Below, piece by piece: positions 15,792 to 26,000 of a stretch of DNA of 32,375 nucleotides. Source of the stretch: [Clostridium] methylpentosum DSM 5476 (GTDB lineage: Bacteria; Bacillota; Clostridia; Oscillospirales; Ruminococcaceae); assembly GCA_000158655.1 (NCBI GenBank), contig EQ973338.1:103086-135460 (forward strand), read 5' to 3'. The notes beneath the pieces were generated by a model, which did no database searches, was not told where the DNA came from, and was given only the letters and a program-made list of their open reading frames with translations. The position numbers and the translations under genes are program-made. How positions within the stretch are numbered: the stretch's first letter is position 1; the number at the start of each line of letters is the position of its first letter.

Positions 15792-16676
15792 TTAACCCCG
15801 CTTTTCTTTGACCATATCTGCTATGGTAAACAGATACTGGCCGTACTCTGTTTTGCTCATCGCTTTGGCACGCTCGAGCAGTTGATCGCGATTGATAAAG
15901 CCATTGCGGTAGGCGATTTCCTCCAGGCAGGCCACATAAAGGCCCTGGCGCGTCTGCACCGCTTCGATGAAATTCGCTGCGTCGAGCATTGCGTGGTGGG
16001 TGCCGGTGTCAAGCCACGCCATCCCCCTGCCGAACAGTTCGACTTTCAGGGAACCCTGTTCGAGGTAGGCGTTGTTCACTGAAGTGATCTCAAGCTCACC
16101 GCGCGCAGAGGGAGTCACGTTTTTAGCGATTTCAATGACGTTGTTGTCGTAAAAATAAAGGCCCGGCACCGCATAATTGGATTTCGGGTTCTCCGGTTTT
16201 TCCTCGATGGAAAGGACTGTGCCGTTTTCGTCAAAGTCGACGACGCCGAACTCCTTTGGGTTGCTGACGTGATAGCCGAAGATCGTCGCCCCTTGTTTGC
16301 GGTTTGCCGCTGCCTGAAGGCGCTCGGTAAAGCGATATCCATAAAAGATATTGTCGCCGAGCACCAGGCAGACGTTGTCGTCCCCAATAAACTCCTCGCC
16401 AAGAATAAACGCCTCTGCAAGGCCGCGGGGCGCTGTCTGCACGGTGTAGCTGAAACGGACGCCAAAGTTGCTTCCGTCACCGAGCAGCTCCTTGAACACC
16501 TCGATGTCACGGGGGGTAGAGATAATCAGGATATCCTGGATGCCCGCAAGCATCAGAGTGGATATCGGATAATAAATCATCGGTTTGTCATAGACGGTGA
16601 GAATCTGCTTGGAACACGCGATGGTGGACGGATACAACCGGGTACCCGCTCCTCCTGCCAAAACAATACCTTTCAT
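15792..16676 (-). CDS. rfbA: Glucose-1-phosphate thymidylyltransferase
   Basis: The first enzyme of the pathway, joining dTTP and glucose-1-phosphate to give dTDP-glucose and pyrophosphate. The 294-residue nucleotidyltransferase starts with the signature [16 protein letters not shown], followed by [20 protein letters not shown]. Further motifs are [14 protein letters not shown] (metal-binding Asp), [19 protein letters not shown] and the [19 protein letters not shown] substrate loop. The length is typical of RmlA/RfbA. It lies 56 bases after the RgpB-like glycosyltransferase gene and begins the four-gene dTDP-rhamnose block. The call is secure. Confidence 0.97.
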   Translation of the reverse strand: MKGIVLAGGAGTRLYPSTIACSKQILTVYDKPMIYYPISTLMLAGIQDILIISTPRDIEVFKELLGDGSNFGVRFSYTVQTAPRGLAEAFILGEEFIGDDNVCLVLGDNIFYGYRFTERLQAAANRKQGATIFGYHVSNPKEFGVVDFDENGTVLSIEEKPENPKSNYAVPGLYFYDNNVIEIAKNVTPSARGELEITSVNNAYLEQGSLKVELFGRGMAWLDTGTHHAMLDAANFIEAVQTRQGLYVACLEEIAYRNGFINRDQLLERAKAMSKTEYGQYLFTIADMVKEKRG

Positions 16677-16732
16677 GGTATTTTCCTCCTCAAAATCTGT
16701 ATTGTATCATCGCCGCATGCGGCGTATGGACG

Positions 16733-17656
16733 CTAGATGTAAAAGATTTGCCCGAGCACCCGGGCCAGCCCGTGCTTTTTAAAATCATGTTGGAAAATGC
16801 TGCGGATCCTCCCCAGCTTTGATTGCTCCGGAAGCCGGGCATACTGCTCCGCGGTTTCCCGAATGGGACGCGGCAGCTGTGCAGAAAACTCCTGTAAAAA
16901 TGCGTTTGCCTGGTCATAGGTGTCCTGTATTACCTGTTTGATTTGCCTGCCCTGCTGCATTCTGCGGGCGATAAATCCCAGGTCTTTTACATTTTTTGCT
17001 CCCACCTGATTGGAGGCGTGCTGCCGATAAAGAATCGTTGGTTCCGGGACAAATCCAATTCCTCCAAATGCAGAGGCAATGAGCCCCAGCCACCAGTCGT
17101 GCATGATCGCCTGGTCGGGCAGCCTGTCCGCCAGTTCGAGCAGGGGACGGTTGACCATCATGGTGCAGCCTGTGATGATGTTTTGCACCAAAAGCTGGTG
17201 AAAACCATCGCGTTTCGGATCGAGGCACTGGCTTTCAAACATCGACGGGGAAAGCTGATGCAGGTTCTCGTCCACAACTCTCAAATCAGTGTGCACTAAA
17301 ACCGGTTTTCCTGGAAAATCCCGTTCCACTTCCATCATCTTTGCGTAGGTTCTCTCTATTTTATCCGGCAGCCAGACGTCGTCGTGGTCGCAGGTCATCA
17401 CATAGGGCGACTCCGCCCTTTTGAGCAGGCTAAAAAAGTTCTTCTGCGGACTGCCGGAATTTTTCTCATTGCAAAACAGCTGCATCCGCTCGGGATAGCG
17501 CTCCACATAACTCTGCACGAGTGGAATTGTCCCATCTGAAGATCCGTCGTCCTGGATGATTAATCTCCATTCGTCAACACTTTGGGCGAGGATGGAATCA
17601 ATCTGCTCAGAGAGATAGCGTTCTCCGTTGTAGACTGCAAGTAATATGTCAACCAT
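16733..17656 (-). CDS. Glycosyltransferase family 2, RgpB-like rhamnosyltransferase
   Basis: A 307-residue GT-A enzyme probably transferring rhamnose from dTDP-rhamnose to the growing chain. It shows DILLAVYNGERYLSEQIDSI, LIIQDDGSSDGT, the metal motif TCDHDDVWLPDKIERTY and DWWLGLIASAFGGIGFVPEP followed by LYRQHASNQVGAK. The last block is characteristic of the rhamnosyltransferase group that includes streptococcal RgpB. The frame is open to 17701. The likely start is the ATG at 17654-17656, which overlaps the preceding gene by 8 bases (ATGGTTGA) and removes a basic extension without family similarity. The position before the rfb genes supports a role in rhamnan assembly. The linkage it makes cannot be read from sequence. 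Confidence 0.88.
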   Translation of the reverse strand: MVDILLAVYNGERYLSEQIDSILAQSVDEWRLIIQDDGSSDGTIPLVQSYVERYPERMQLFCNEKNSGSPQKNFFSLLKRAESPYVMTCDHDDVWLPDKIERTYAKMMEVERDFPGKPVLVHTDLRVVDENLHQLSPSMFESQCLDPKRDGFHQLLVQNIITGCTMMVNRPLLELADRLPDQAIMHDWWLGLIASAFGGIGFVPEPTILYRQHASNQVGAKNVKDLGFIARRMQQGRQIKQVIQDTYDQANAFLQEFSAQLPRPIRETAEQYARLPEQSKLGRIRSIFQHDFKKHGLARVLGQIFYI

Positions 17657-18518
17657 CCGCCTGCTTGTTCCTCCGTTTCGCCTGGGAGACCGCCAGCGCA
17701 TATTTGGCTTTCACCGCCAAATGAATCAGGCCGGTGACCAGAATGTTATATTTTCCCTTATAATGTTTATCATAAAACAGGATCATCGCATTATAAAAAT
17801 GATAGATCACAGTGGGATTCGTGTTAAGCCCGCTCTGCCCTTTAAAATGTGTCATCGAGACATCAGCATAATAGACAACCTTGTAGCCGAGCATTTTGAC
17901 GCGGTAGCAGAGGTCGAGATCCTCGCCGTACATGAAATAATCCTCATCAAACCCACCGATTTGATCAAACACCGATTTTGAAATCATTAAAAAAGCGCCC
18001 GAGACGCTGTCCACTTCGCTGGTTTGATGCTCATCCAAAAAGGTCTGACGATAAGCCCCATACTTAGGGGACTCTGGATGGCGCTTGTCCATCCCTAAAA
18101 AATAGTAAAGTGCGGACATCGGTGTTGGAAATCCTCGCTTGCATCCGTGGTCAAGCGACCCATCCTCCAACAACGTCCGAATTCCGACTACCGCGGTGTC
18201 GCTGTGGGCATCTAGATAGGCGACGCTGTCATCGAGCGCCCTCTCCCCAACAACGGTATCGGAATTCAAAAACAGGATGTAGCGGCCACAAGATCGCTGC
18301 ACACCGAGATTACAGGCATTTCCAAACCCCTTGTTCTCCACACCAGATAAAATGAATACTTTTTCGTGACTCAATTCGTACTGTTGCTGTGGGTCGGTGG
18401 AGTTATCCACAATGATAATCTCATACTGGATCCGGTGCGTTGTCTCCAAAACCGCTTGCACCGTCTGATGGGTCAGTTCCCTGGTATTGTGATTGATTAT
18501 GACAACTGATAAATCCAT
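17649..18518 (-). CDS. Glycosyltransferase family 2, rhamnosyltransferase-like
   Basis: The first gene of the cluster, a 289-residue GT-A enzyme. Motifs are LSVVIINHNTRELTHQTV, IIIVDNSTD, GFGNACNLGVQ, the metal site YILFLNSDTVVG, SGAFLMISKSVFDQIGGFDE and FMYGEDLDLCYRVKMLGYKV. This pattern belongs to the WbbL/RfbF-like group, often annotated as rhamnosyltransferases. A mildly hydrophobic amphipathic C-terminal region (YNILVTGLIHLAVKAKYALA, then basic residues) may touch the membrane. The ATG has a GGAGTGA site and an extended -10 promoter about 30 bases upstream. The sugar is inferred from the neighbouring rfb genes. Confidence 0.87.
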   Translation of the reverse strand: MDLSVVIINHNTRELTHQTVQAVLETTHRIQYEIIIVDNSTDPQQQYELSHEKVFILSGVENKGFGNACNLGVQRSCGRYILFLNSDTVVGERALDDSVAYLDAHSDTAVVGIRTLLEDGSLDHGCKRGFPTPMSALYYFLGMDKRHPESPKYGAYRQTFLDEHQTSEVDSVSGAFLMISKSVFDQIGGFDEDYFMYGEDLDLCYRVKMLGYKVVYYADVSMTHFKGQSGLNTNPTVIYHFYNAMILFYDKHYKGKYNILVTGLIHLAVKAKYALAVSQAKRRNKQADG

Positions 18519-18546
18519 CTTTTCACTCCAAAAACGATTTCATTTC

Positions 18547-18555
18547 ATCATACCA
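18547..18555 (-). promoter_or_regulatory. Probable promoter (extended -10) of the rhamnan cluster
   Basis: The minus strand reads TGGTATGAT, an extended -10 element, about 28 bases before the first gene. No good -35 box is visible at the proper distance. This is the only promoter-like signal found for the nine-gene unit. Confidence 0.5.
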
Positions 18556-19526
18556 CAAACTTTTAACCATTTTATAGCCCGTTTGTGATGGGTTCGTGAA
18601 CGCAACCCGGACTTTTGCGCATGGGTATACGAATTATAATACTATGATTATACATTTTTATACTTTTGCTGTCAATACTATTATCCCCCAATCCTCGTTG
18701 TGATTCGAAGGAGATTGTATCTATTTTTTTAAGGATTTTAACGGTTAAAATCGCTTTGACTAGGGCAAGTCGGAGAAACAGCAAAGCGGATGGAGACTGT
18801 TTCACATTGATTTCAACCGCATAGCTATTGCCGTGGTTTTTGAGCAATTTGATCAAACGAGTCGGGATATTGCCATCCACTGAACATACCATTATCTCCA
18901 AAGTCCCAACTCGGAATTCAGAGTATACTTCTTAAAACGGGATCAAAAAGGTGCCGCCCCCATCATTTTCACTGCATTTAGCCAACAGCAAATAAGAATA
19001 TGTGGTGGGGTTCCATGGTCGTGTTGTCTATCTGCCCCATACCCCGTAAAAACCTGCAAATAGTTTGCTCAGTTTACAAACCATAGGATAACAGCGCTCT
19101 ACACAAACCCAATCGGCAAGGATTTAAGTTGTTTGCAACCAAGAATACACACCGACTGTTGTGCTGCCCGCTCTGTAGGAAGGTGCGCCTTGGACTGCTT
19201 TACAACGCTATTACCGAGCATCTTAATCCAAAACTGAGACCTCAGGTGAATTTCCGTCATTCACTTCGCCCCCTCGTTCCCCTACTCCTCGTGGAGTTGC
19301 ATGTAGTCAACCTGCTGAAATCTCTTCAAGTGCTCCATCAGGCTGCATACCATTCGCTCTGTTTGGTTTGATGAAACGGAGCGCGTCCGTTCTGGAACGT
19401 CTATTTCAATTGCAGTTTTCCAGTTTGAATTGAATCTAAATTCATTTAAAGTTAAGCCCCCGACTTTTTCACAAATTAAGGCGGGCATTGTTTGAACAGC
19501 CCGGCCTGCCGCTCACCAAACCGAAA
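18556..19526. other. Relic zone without intact genes
   Basis: The stretch upstream of the rhamnan cluster contains several short open frames broken by stops (for example minus strand 19282-19488 and plus strand 19129-19371). None has a ribosome binding site or a recognisable family. The only coding-like piece is described separately at 18572-18892. Confidence 0.4.
18572..18892 (-). pseudogene. Unrecognised coding-like fragment
   Basis: A 106-codon frame starts at an ATG with GGAG just before it. Its first half reads like a soluble protein (VDGNIPTRLIKLLKNHGNSY, then AVEINVKQSP), while the second half looks random and basic. The same frame stays open upstream for about 15 codons (VYSEFRVGTLEI) before a TAA, which suggests a truncated and decaying gene rather than a complete small one. 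I do not recognise the family and assign no function. Confidence 0.25.
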
Positions 19527-19610
19527 GTCATGACCACCCCTAAGAGGGGTGGCATGACGAGCGGCCTAAAAGGCCATGACAAAAGCCAGCGCCTAAAAGA
19601 CGCTGGCTTT
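19527..19610. repeat. Hairpin series at the end of an IS200-like remnant
   Basis: Three inverted repeats stand in a row downstream of the transposase tail. The first is GTCATG-a-CCACCCC/GGGGTGG-c-ATGAC (19527-19558). The second is GGCC/GGCC (19563-19575). The third is a perfect 10-bp AAAGCCAGCG/CGCTGGCTTT (19582-19610) that on the minus strand resembles a terminator. Such structures are typical of IS200-type right ends. Confidence 0.6.
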
Positions 19611-19637
19611 CACTTCGTTCAAGCCACAGTGGTATGA

Positions 19638-19814
19638 TTACTTGCTACCCTTAAAAGGGCCTACATACTCTTTTTTGCTTAAACTATCTTCGATTTGGTC
19701 TTGTTTATCTTGTTCTCGGATATATTTCTGTACTGTTGCTGTATTGATTCCTACTGTACTTACGTAATATCCGGTTGCACAAAAGTTTCGATTTCCGAAT
19801 TTGTATTTCAAATT
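19638..19814 (-). pseudogene. tnpA: IS200-type transposase (tnpA), C-terminal remnant
   Basis: The minus strand encodes 58 residues ending in a stop. They include KYKFGNRNFCATGYYVSTVG, then TATVQKYIREQDKQDQ and KEYVGPFKGSK. This is the C-terminal third of IS200/IS605-family TnpA, whose usual form is LKYKFGNRHFWSEGYYVSTVG. It retains the catalytic Tyr helix. Immediately upstream is a TAA in the same frame, and the HUH motif is missing, so the gene is truncated and dead. Hairpins at 19527-19610 mark the likely element end. It is a different part of the protein from the copy at 1-152, so the two cannot be compared directly. Confidence 0.8.
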
Positions 19815-19879
19815 TTATTTGGTGCCTTGAACAATCACCATTTTATCAGAAAGAATGTCCTTTTGCTTAAGCTTGAATC

Positions 19880-19898
19880 CCTCCCGCATTGCGGGTGG
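19880..19898. repeat. IS605-like terminal hairpin candidate
   Basis: CC-T-CCCGC and GCGGG-T-GG pair around ATT, directly after the sequence CTTGAAT. Many IS605-family elements end in a hairpin with this look (GAATCCC followed by a GC-rich stem-loop). It lies 65 bases upstream of the transposase tail. Confidence 0.35.
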
Positions 19899-19952
19899 TT
19901 ATTGAGCCCACGCCTCTTTTGGCACCGGCTCTCTCGCTAAAGCACTAATACA

Positions 19953-19993
19953 AAACAGCGCCCGCAGAGGTACATCTCTGCGGGCGCTGTTTT
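19953..19993 (-). terminator. Terminator of the alpha-L-rhamnosidase gene
   Basis: A long perfect stem AAAACAGCGCCCGCAGA/TCTGCGGGCGCTGTTTT with a short loop lies 20 bases after the stop codon on the minus strand. T-runs close both sides, so it can also stop plus-strand transcripts. Confidence 0.92.
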
Positions 19994-20013
19994 CATCTTG
20001 CTCTCAGGCAGGC

Positions 20014-23000
20014 TTATTTGGAGTTTCTTTTACGAGTGCTTACAACTGCAACTCCAGCAAGGAGCAGCGCTGCAACAGCCATTGCCGCCGCGCCAGCTTC
20101 GCCGGTCTTCGCGGAGGATGCACCCGATGTCATCGCAGAGTCGCCGCCAAACGGAACACCGTCATCGGTTACGAGTCCTGCGATTGCATTCTTGAGCTCG
20201 GTCACTGACTGCTGGATCAGTGCTCTGTTTTCCTCAGTGTCAGCAAGATTGCGGTCCGCCTGGATGGCTTTTGCATTGTTGTATGCCGACTCAAAGGCTG
20301 CAACAGAGGCAGCGCTGAATCCGGAGAGGTCAATCCCCTCTGCGCGTGCAATGACCTGGTTGAGAATGTCTTTATTTGCGATCAGGCGGAGGTTGAGCAT
20401 TGCGCCCAGCAGATTGTCAACTGCTTCGTCGATTTCCGCCTGAGTCGAGCTCTTGTCAGCGAGCACAGCGTTCGCCACTGCGAGCGCATCGGTGAACTCT
20501 TTCTGTCCAGCTTCGACATACATGTCGAGGTTGATGCCATTTGCCTGTCCGGTGACCACTTCAAGCTGGGTCCAGTTTTTCAGTACAAGTGCGTTCATTG
20601 CGTTGTTGAGGTTCTCATATGCTGTGTCAATTTCAGACTGAACTGCGTTTTCATCTGCCTGAACCGCTTTCGCGTCTGCCAGAGCTTTTTCGAATGCGAC
20701 AGTGTCCTGATAATCATTCAGATCAAGTCCGGAAGCGGCAGCAATGAGTGTGTTGAGCGCATCCTTGTTGCCCTGCTGAATGCCGAGCATATGGATCGCG
20801 TTCATCAAAAGAACCCAAGCCTGGTCCACAGTTTCCTGCTCAACGGTCGGATCGCCGTAAACCGAGACTGCATTGTCATAAGCTGCGTTGAACTTCGCCT
20901 GGACCAGTGGGATCGCGGAAGCGACTTCACCGCTTGCAATGACGGTATCAGCGTAGTCAATGACGTATTTGAGGATGGATTTGTTAGTGTCAACAGCCGG
21001 CTTGTCGCTGACGGTGACAGCGATCTTTGCTGTTGCCGGCAGGCCGTTTGCAAAGCGTGCGACGATATAAGCGGTGCCTGCCTCACGACCGACAACCGTC
21101 GGCGCGTTGGTGTTGGTACCAATCAGGTCTGCGACGTTGGAAACAAATCCGTTTTCATCTTCTACTGTCCAAATCAGTGAATTGTCCGGCAGGCTGGAGG
21201 GATCGACGGTTGCAGTGATGGCCGTGGTCTCGCCACTGTTGAGGGTGAGCGGGGAACCTGCAATCGTGATGCCACCCGGATTGAAGGGCTCCTGCTCGGA
21301 GGGATTACCGTTGACGGTGATCTCTGCGAGCTGGACGCGGCTCTTGCCGTTTGCTCCGGTATCGTCAAAGCTCGGCACGCCTGCTTTGGTGGTTTCCACC
21401 ACGATGAAGCGGGCTTTGACCGCGTCGAAATCACAGCTGTAAGGCTGGTCTTTCTGGTCGTTTGCACCGGTGACTGCTTTGACAACAGTGTAATCCTTCG
21501 CGTCGCTTGCTTTCACTTTGATGTTAAAGTTCTCTGGGAAGTTTGCAGTGATGTCGGAACTCTCCGAAACTGCGTGTGTATCAGTTCTCGGATAGAGGGT
21601 GACGTTGTTGATGAGTTTATCTTCACCGAGATCAATGGTGATCAGGTGCGGGGTTTTGAGGTTGCGATCTGCGTCTGAATCCAGAGCGGCCGAGGTGTAT
21701 CCCTTGACGCCGCTGTTGGGCTGGTTGAGGCCTTCGCTGATGAGCTTGCCGTCCTTGAGGTTGTCAAGGCCCCACATTGGCAGAGCGCCGTCCGAGTTGC
21801 TCGCGGTGATGGTGCTCTGAAGAGCGTAGTTCACAGTGCGCGCCTCGTTGTAGACTTCAAACTCTGCGAGCTGCATCCGGTAGACAGTGCGTGTGCCGTT
21901 GAACTCATCATTGGTCGGAATACCGAGTTTGCTCGCGATCACGCGCACATACTGGGATTTCTGAGTTTCAAAACTAAAGGTCTGGGGCTGGCCCTGCGGG
22001 TTGGGATTATCGGTAACTGTCTTGACATCCACCCAGGTTCCATTCTGTTTGACCTGAATCTTGAAATCGGTCGGGAAGTTCGGGGATTCTGTTCCGCCGT
22101 TTGCGGTCTGCGCGTCGGTTCTCGGATAGAGAACAATTTGATTAAAGCTCTGAACCGTTTCGAGGTCGATCTCAACATAAGGCTGCGGATCGGCGTTCTG
22201 GCTGTTGTAGGTTCTGGTTGTGTAACCCTTTACGCCGCTGCCTGCATCCGCCCCTTCCGACAGGCGCTTGCCATCGGTGAGATACTGCGGACTCCACTGG
22301 GCGCTGACGCCCTCAATGTTGTTGGCGTTGACGGTTTTGCCCAGAGCGAGGTTGCTGCCCTCTTCCTGGTTTCCTCTGAATTTAAATCCAGCAGTCAGGC
22401 TCACATTCTGTTTGAGGCAGATGTAGATCGGACGGTCAGCACTTGCGATGCTGCCAGTCCAGCCGGTGAACTGGTTCATATCATCCGGTACCGCTTCGAT
22501 TGCGAGGGTGGTACCTGCAGGATAGTTGAGGCTGAGCGGGAACTCCTTGAGTTCTCCGTTGATTTTCACCTTGCCCGCTCCGTCTGCCTTGAGATCGAGG
22601 GAGCAATTGTAGCCGGTGGCAGAAGAATTCTTGACCACAGCCTCCATGATCTGGATACGGAAGGCGTTTGCGCTGCCTTCGTCGTTTGCCGGAGGACCAA
22701 GCTTTGTGGTTTTAATGCGCATATACTGTGCATTCTGCGGGTCAAACGAGACGGTGACCGCTCCGTTCGGGTTCCCCATTTCGACATGCTTGACAACGGT
22801 GTAGTTTGTGCCGTCGCTGCTCACTTCAATGTCAAACACTTCAGGGAAGTTCGGGGTGTTGTTGTCGACGCTGGTCGCCTGAGTTCTCGGGTAGAGAACA
22901 ACAGTGTCAAACACCTGAGGTGCGCCGAAGTTAAAGTTGATGTAGTGCGGGGCGTTGGTGATGTCACGGCTGCTGAACACATCGGTGGAGAAACCGAGGT

Positions 23001-26000
23001 TCAGATTTCCGTCGATGATATTTTTGATATCCCAGCCACCGCCGAGATTTTTGGTCGTAGTGACGGTTGCGCCGGTTGCGAAGTTCGCAGAACCCTGGTA
23101 CATCGCATTGACGCCGACGCTGATGTCGTGGTCGACAGTGAGGGTCAGGGTCTTGTTCGCCGAGAAGACTTCACCTTCCCAGTTGACAAAGCTGTAAAGG
23201 CTGTTGTCGATATCAACCGCTTTAACAGTCACTGTCTCGCCGGTTTTCACCGCAATGGTCGTCGGAACAGTGGACTGCTTGCCGTCGTACTCAATGGTAA
23301 TGCCTGAGTTATCCGGATCGCTGATCTTGAGCAGAGAATACTCCTTGACAGCCTCCGGCTTAAAGTTAGCAATCAGGTTGGTGTTGTCATTGACAACAAA
23401 CTCAATTGCATTGTCAGTGGAGCCGATGCTGCCGGACCAGCCGTCAAAGACATATTTGTCCGCAGAAACAGCTTCTACTTTTACAGTGGTGCCATTTGCA
23501 ACAGTTGCGGTGTAGGGGGTGACGACCTCAGCGCCGTCCACCAGTACCTTGCCGCCCTCGGTTGCCTCGATGTTGAGGGTGTACTCCGAGTCTGTGCCAG
23601 CGGGTTTCACGTCAGCGTGGAATGCATAGCTGCCGGGCTCAGCTTGGAAGTAGATGTAATCCTTGTCATTCGACTGGTAGGTGATGCCGGAAACCGTGGC
23701 GCCAGTGGACATGCCGTTTTCAAACAGCACAGTACCGCCGACTGCAACGCGGGTGTTTCCATTCATACGCGGAATCGCAACGATTGCCTGGGTGTTTGCT
23801 GGGGAAGTCAGCGAGAGATCAAAGGTGTTATTTTCAGTGTCGCGGTTGATTGCGACGTTGATGTTGCCCTTGATCGACGGTACAACCGTGTTGATCTGGT
23901 TGAGACTGCCCATGTCGGGTTTCACCTGATAGGTGTCATAACCGGGGGTGATCGGGGCAACGCCTGCCATGTATTTGGACATGGTGATCAGCGGGCCGCC
24001 GGTCCACGCGTGGTTTTTGGTTCCCGCATATCTGTCCCAGAACTCCCACAGGGTGGAGTAGGCATCGGGGCCCTCGACCATGTTGGCGTACCGGTCTTTA
24101 ATTCTCGCCTGTGCAAGATCCATTCGGTCCATTTCACACAGAGCGTCGAGAACGTATTTTTCCATGTAGGGGCTGGAGTTCTGAACGTTGGTCAGAACGT
24201 CCTGGATCACCGGGTATTTATCCTCGCTCGCGAGGCCGGAGAGAACGGCGAGCGCGTTGGCGCGGTCGTCCGGTTTTCCGTTGCCGCTGGATTTATAGTA
24301 ACCGTTGTCGGTCCACATGGTGTCGTAGGAAGCTTTGATGGATTCCATCTTTGCCACATACTGCGGAATGTCCTCTTCATGTCCGAGGACTTCTGCGAAC
24401 TGCTTGGCAACCTTGGAAGCCATGAAGTACCATGCGTTTTCAATCGGAGCCACATCTGCGTAGCTGCCCCAGTCCATCCAGTCCCAGCCGCCGCCGCGGT
24501 GGTTGACCAGGCCGTTTGCTCCAATCGACCACAGGTCGAGGTAGTTCTTGATGTAGTCGTACATCTCGGACATCTTTTCGGTTTTTCCAGTGTAGAGGTA
24601 GTACTCCCACATGCCGTTGATGCCCGCGAGCATCTGCATCGGAAGTTCCTGGCCGTCATTGCCGTGGCAGGGGACAACGGTGTGCAGGACGTTGTTGTCT
24701 GTTGTCCATCCCATCAGGGTGTCGAGGCCTTTTTCGTACAGGTCATACGAATTGGTGTCGAGCGAGTACATCATCATCATCATTTCGTTGGTGACGTCGC
24801 CCCACCACTGTGCGCGCTCACGGTCGGGGCAGTCCATGAAGTTGTCCCGCATCGTGATGTACAGGGTGCGCAGGGATTGCTCCCACAGGGTGTTGAAGAA
24901 CTCGTCATCGCTTGTGAACGAGCCTTCAAACTCGGTGTTGTAACCGGATTCCCGATACTGCAGGCTGATGATCTTAACGCCTGCCGGAATCTTGTAGTAG
25001 ACAACCTGGCCGTTCATCCAGCTCAGGCCCTCAAATTCCTGAACGCCCTCGCGGGTAACGTAGGTGTTGCGGGTCGAGAGGCCGTTGCCTGCCGGGTCGG
25101 CGTAGTTGTCGGTTCTCATGTCGATTTCAAGGCCCGCCGGCGCTTCTACCTTGAGGTAGGGAGTGAGCTGAGCGTTGTAGGGAACCTCCATGGCAAGGGT
25201 TTCTTCCTTAGTGGTGGTGTAACCCGCATAGTCTGCCATGTTTTCGTACTCTTTCAGGCCAAAGTCCTTGAGCAGCGGGATAGAACGGGGATGCAGGTCG
25301 TTCCACGGCTCGCAGGGCGCTGCGCCGAGTTCGGTTGCATTGCTCCATGCGCTGTCGTCAAAGTCCTCGGTATACCAGAACTCTGTACCCGCCTCTTCGA
25401 GGACGCGTGCGTCAAAGTAGACGTTGTACTCCGGAAGCCGGTAGTTGGGCAGACCGTTGTGTCCGCCGCCGGTGCCGTCGCCAATCTGTTTCATATAGCC
25501 GGGGCTTCTCATGACTTTCCAGCTGCTGTCGCTGACGACGAGCTGGTTGCCAAATTCAGCTTCAAAGAGGAAGCCGGCCTTGCCGCTGTCGTTGTTCGAA
25601 TAGCTCTGTCCGCCTTTGCCCCAGAACCATGCGAGGACTGCGATGGTGTTTTCGCCCTCGTGGAGATAAGGTGCAAGTTCTACATTGTCATAGAAAGTGT
25701 CGGTGCGGTTGACGCCGCGTTTGAGCTGGCCTTCAAAGACGACCATTTCGCCGTTGATGTAGAGCCAGTAACGGGAGTCCACTGCGATTTTCGCAACGAC
25801 TGATTCCGGAACCTGGTCAAGCGTCACAGTTTTGCGGAAATTCATCCAGGTGTTGGAATACAGGTCTTGCTGCCGGCCATACTCTGTTACAGTATCGCCC
25901 TTTTTGCTGTCGTCCCAGATCCAGTTTGCATGCCACTCTTCGGCTGCGGTATCGCTCGCCGGAGCGGTCATCCCCGCCGCGTTTGCAACAATGGTCAGCA

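Noticed and set aside
23617-25803. 728-codon open frame on the plus strand
   Set aside because: It lies entirely antisense to the GH78 gene. Its protein has no domain or ribosome binding site, and the minus-strand reading shows clear GH78 motifs and secretion signals. It is a codon-bias shadow.
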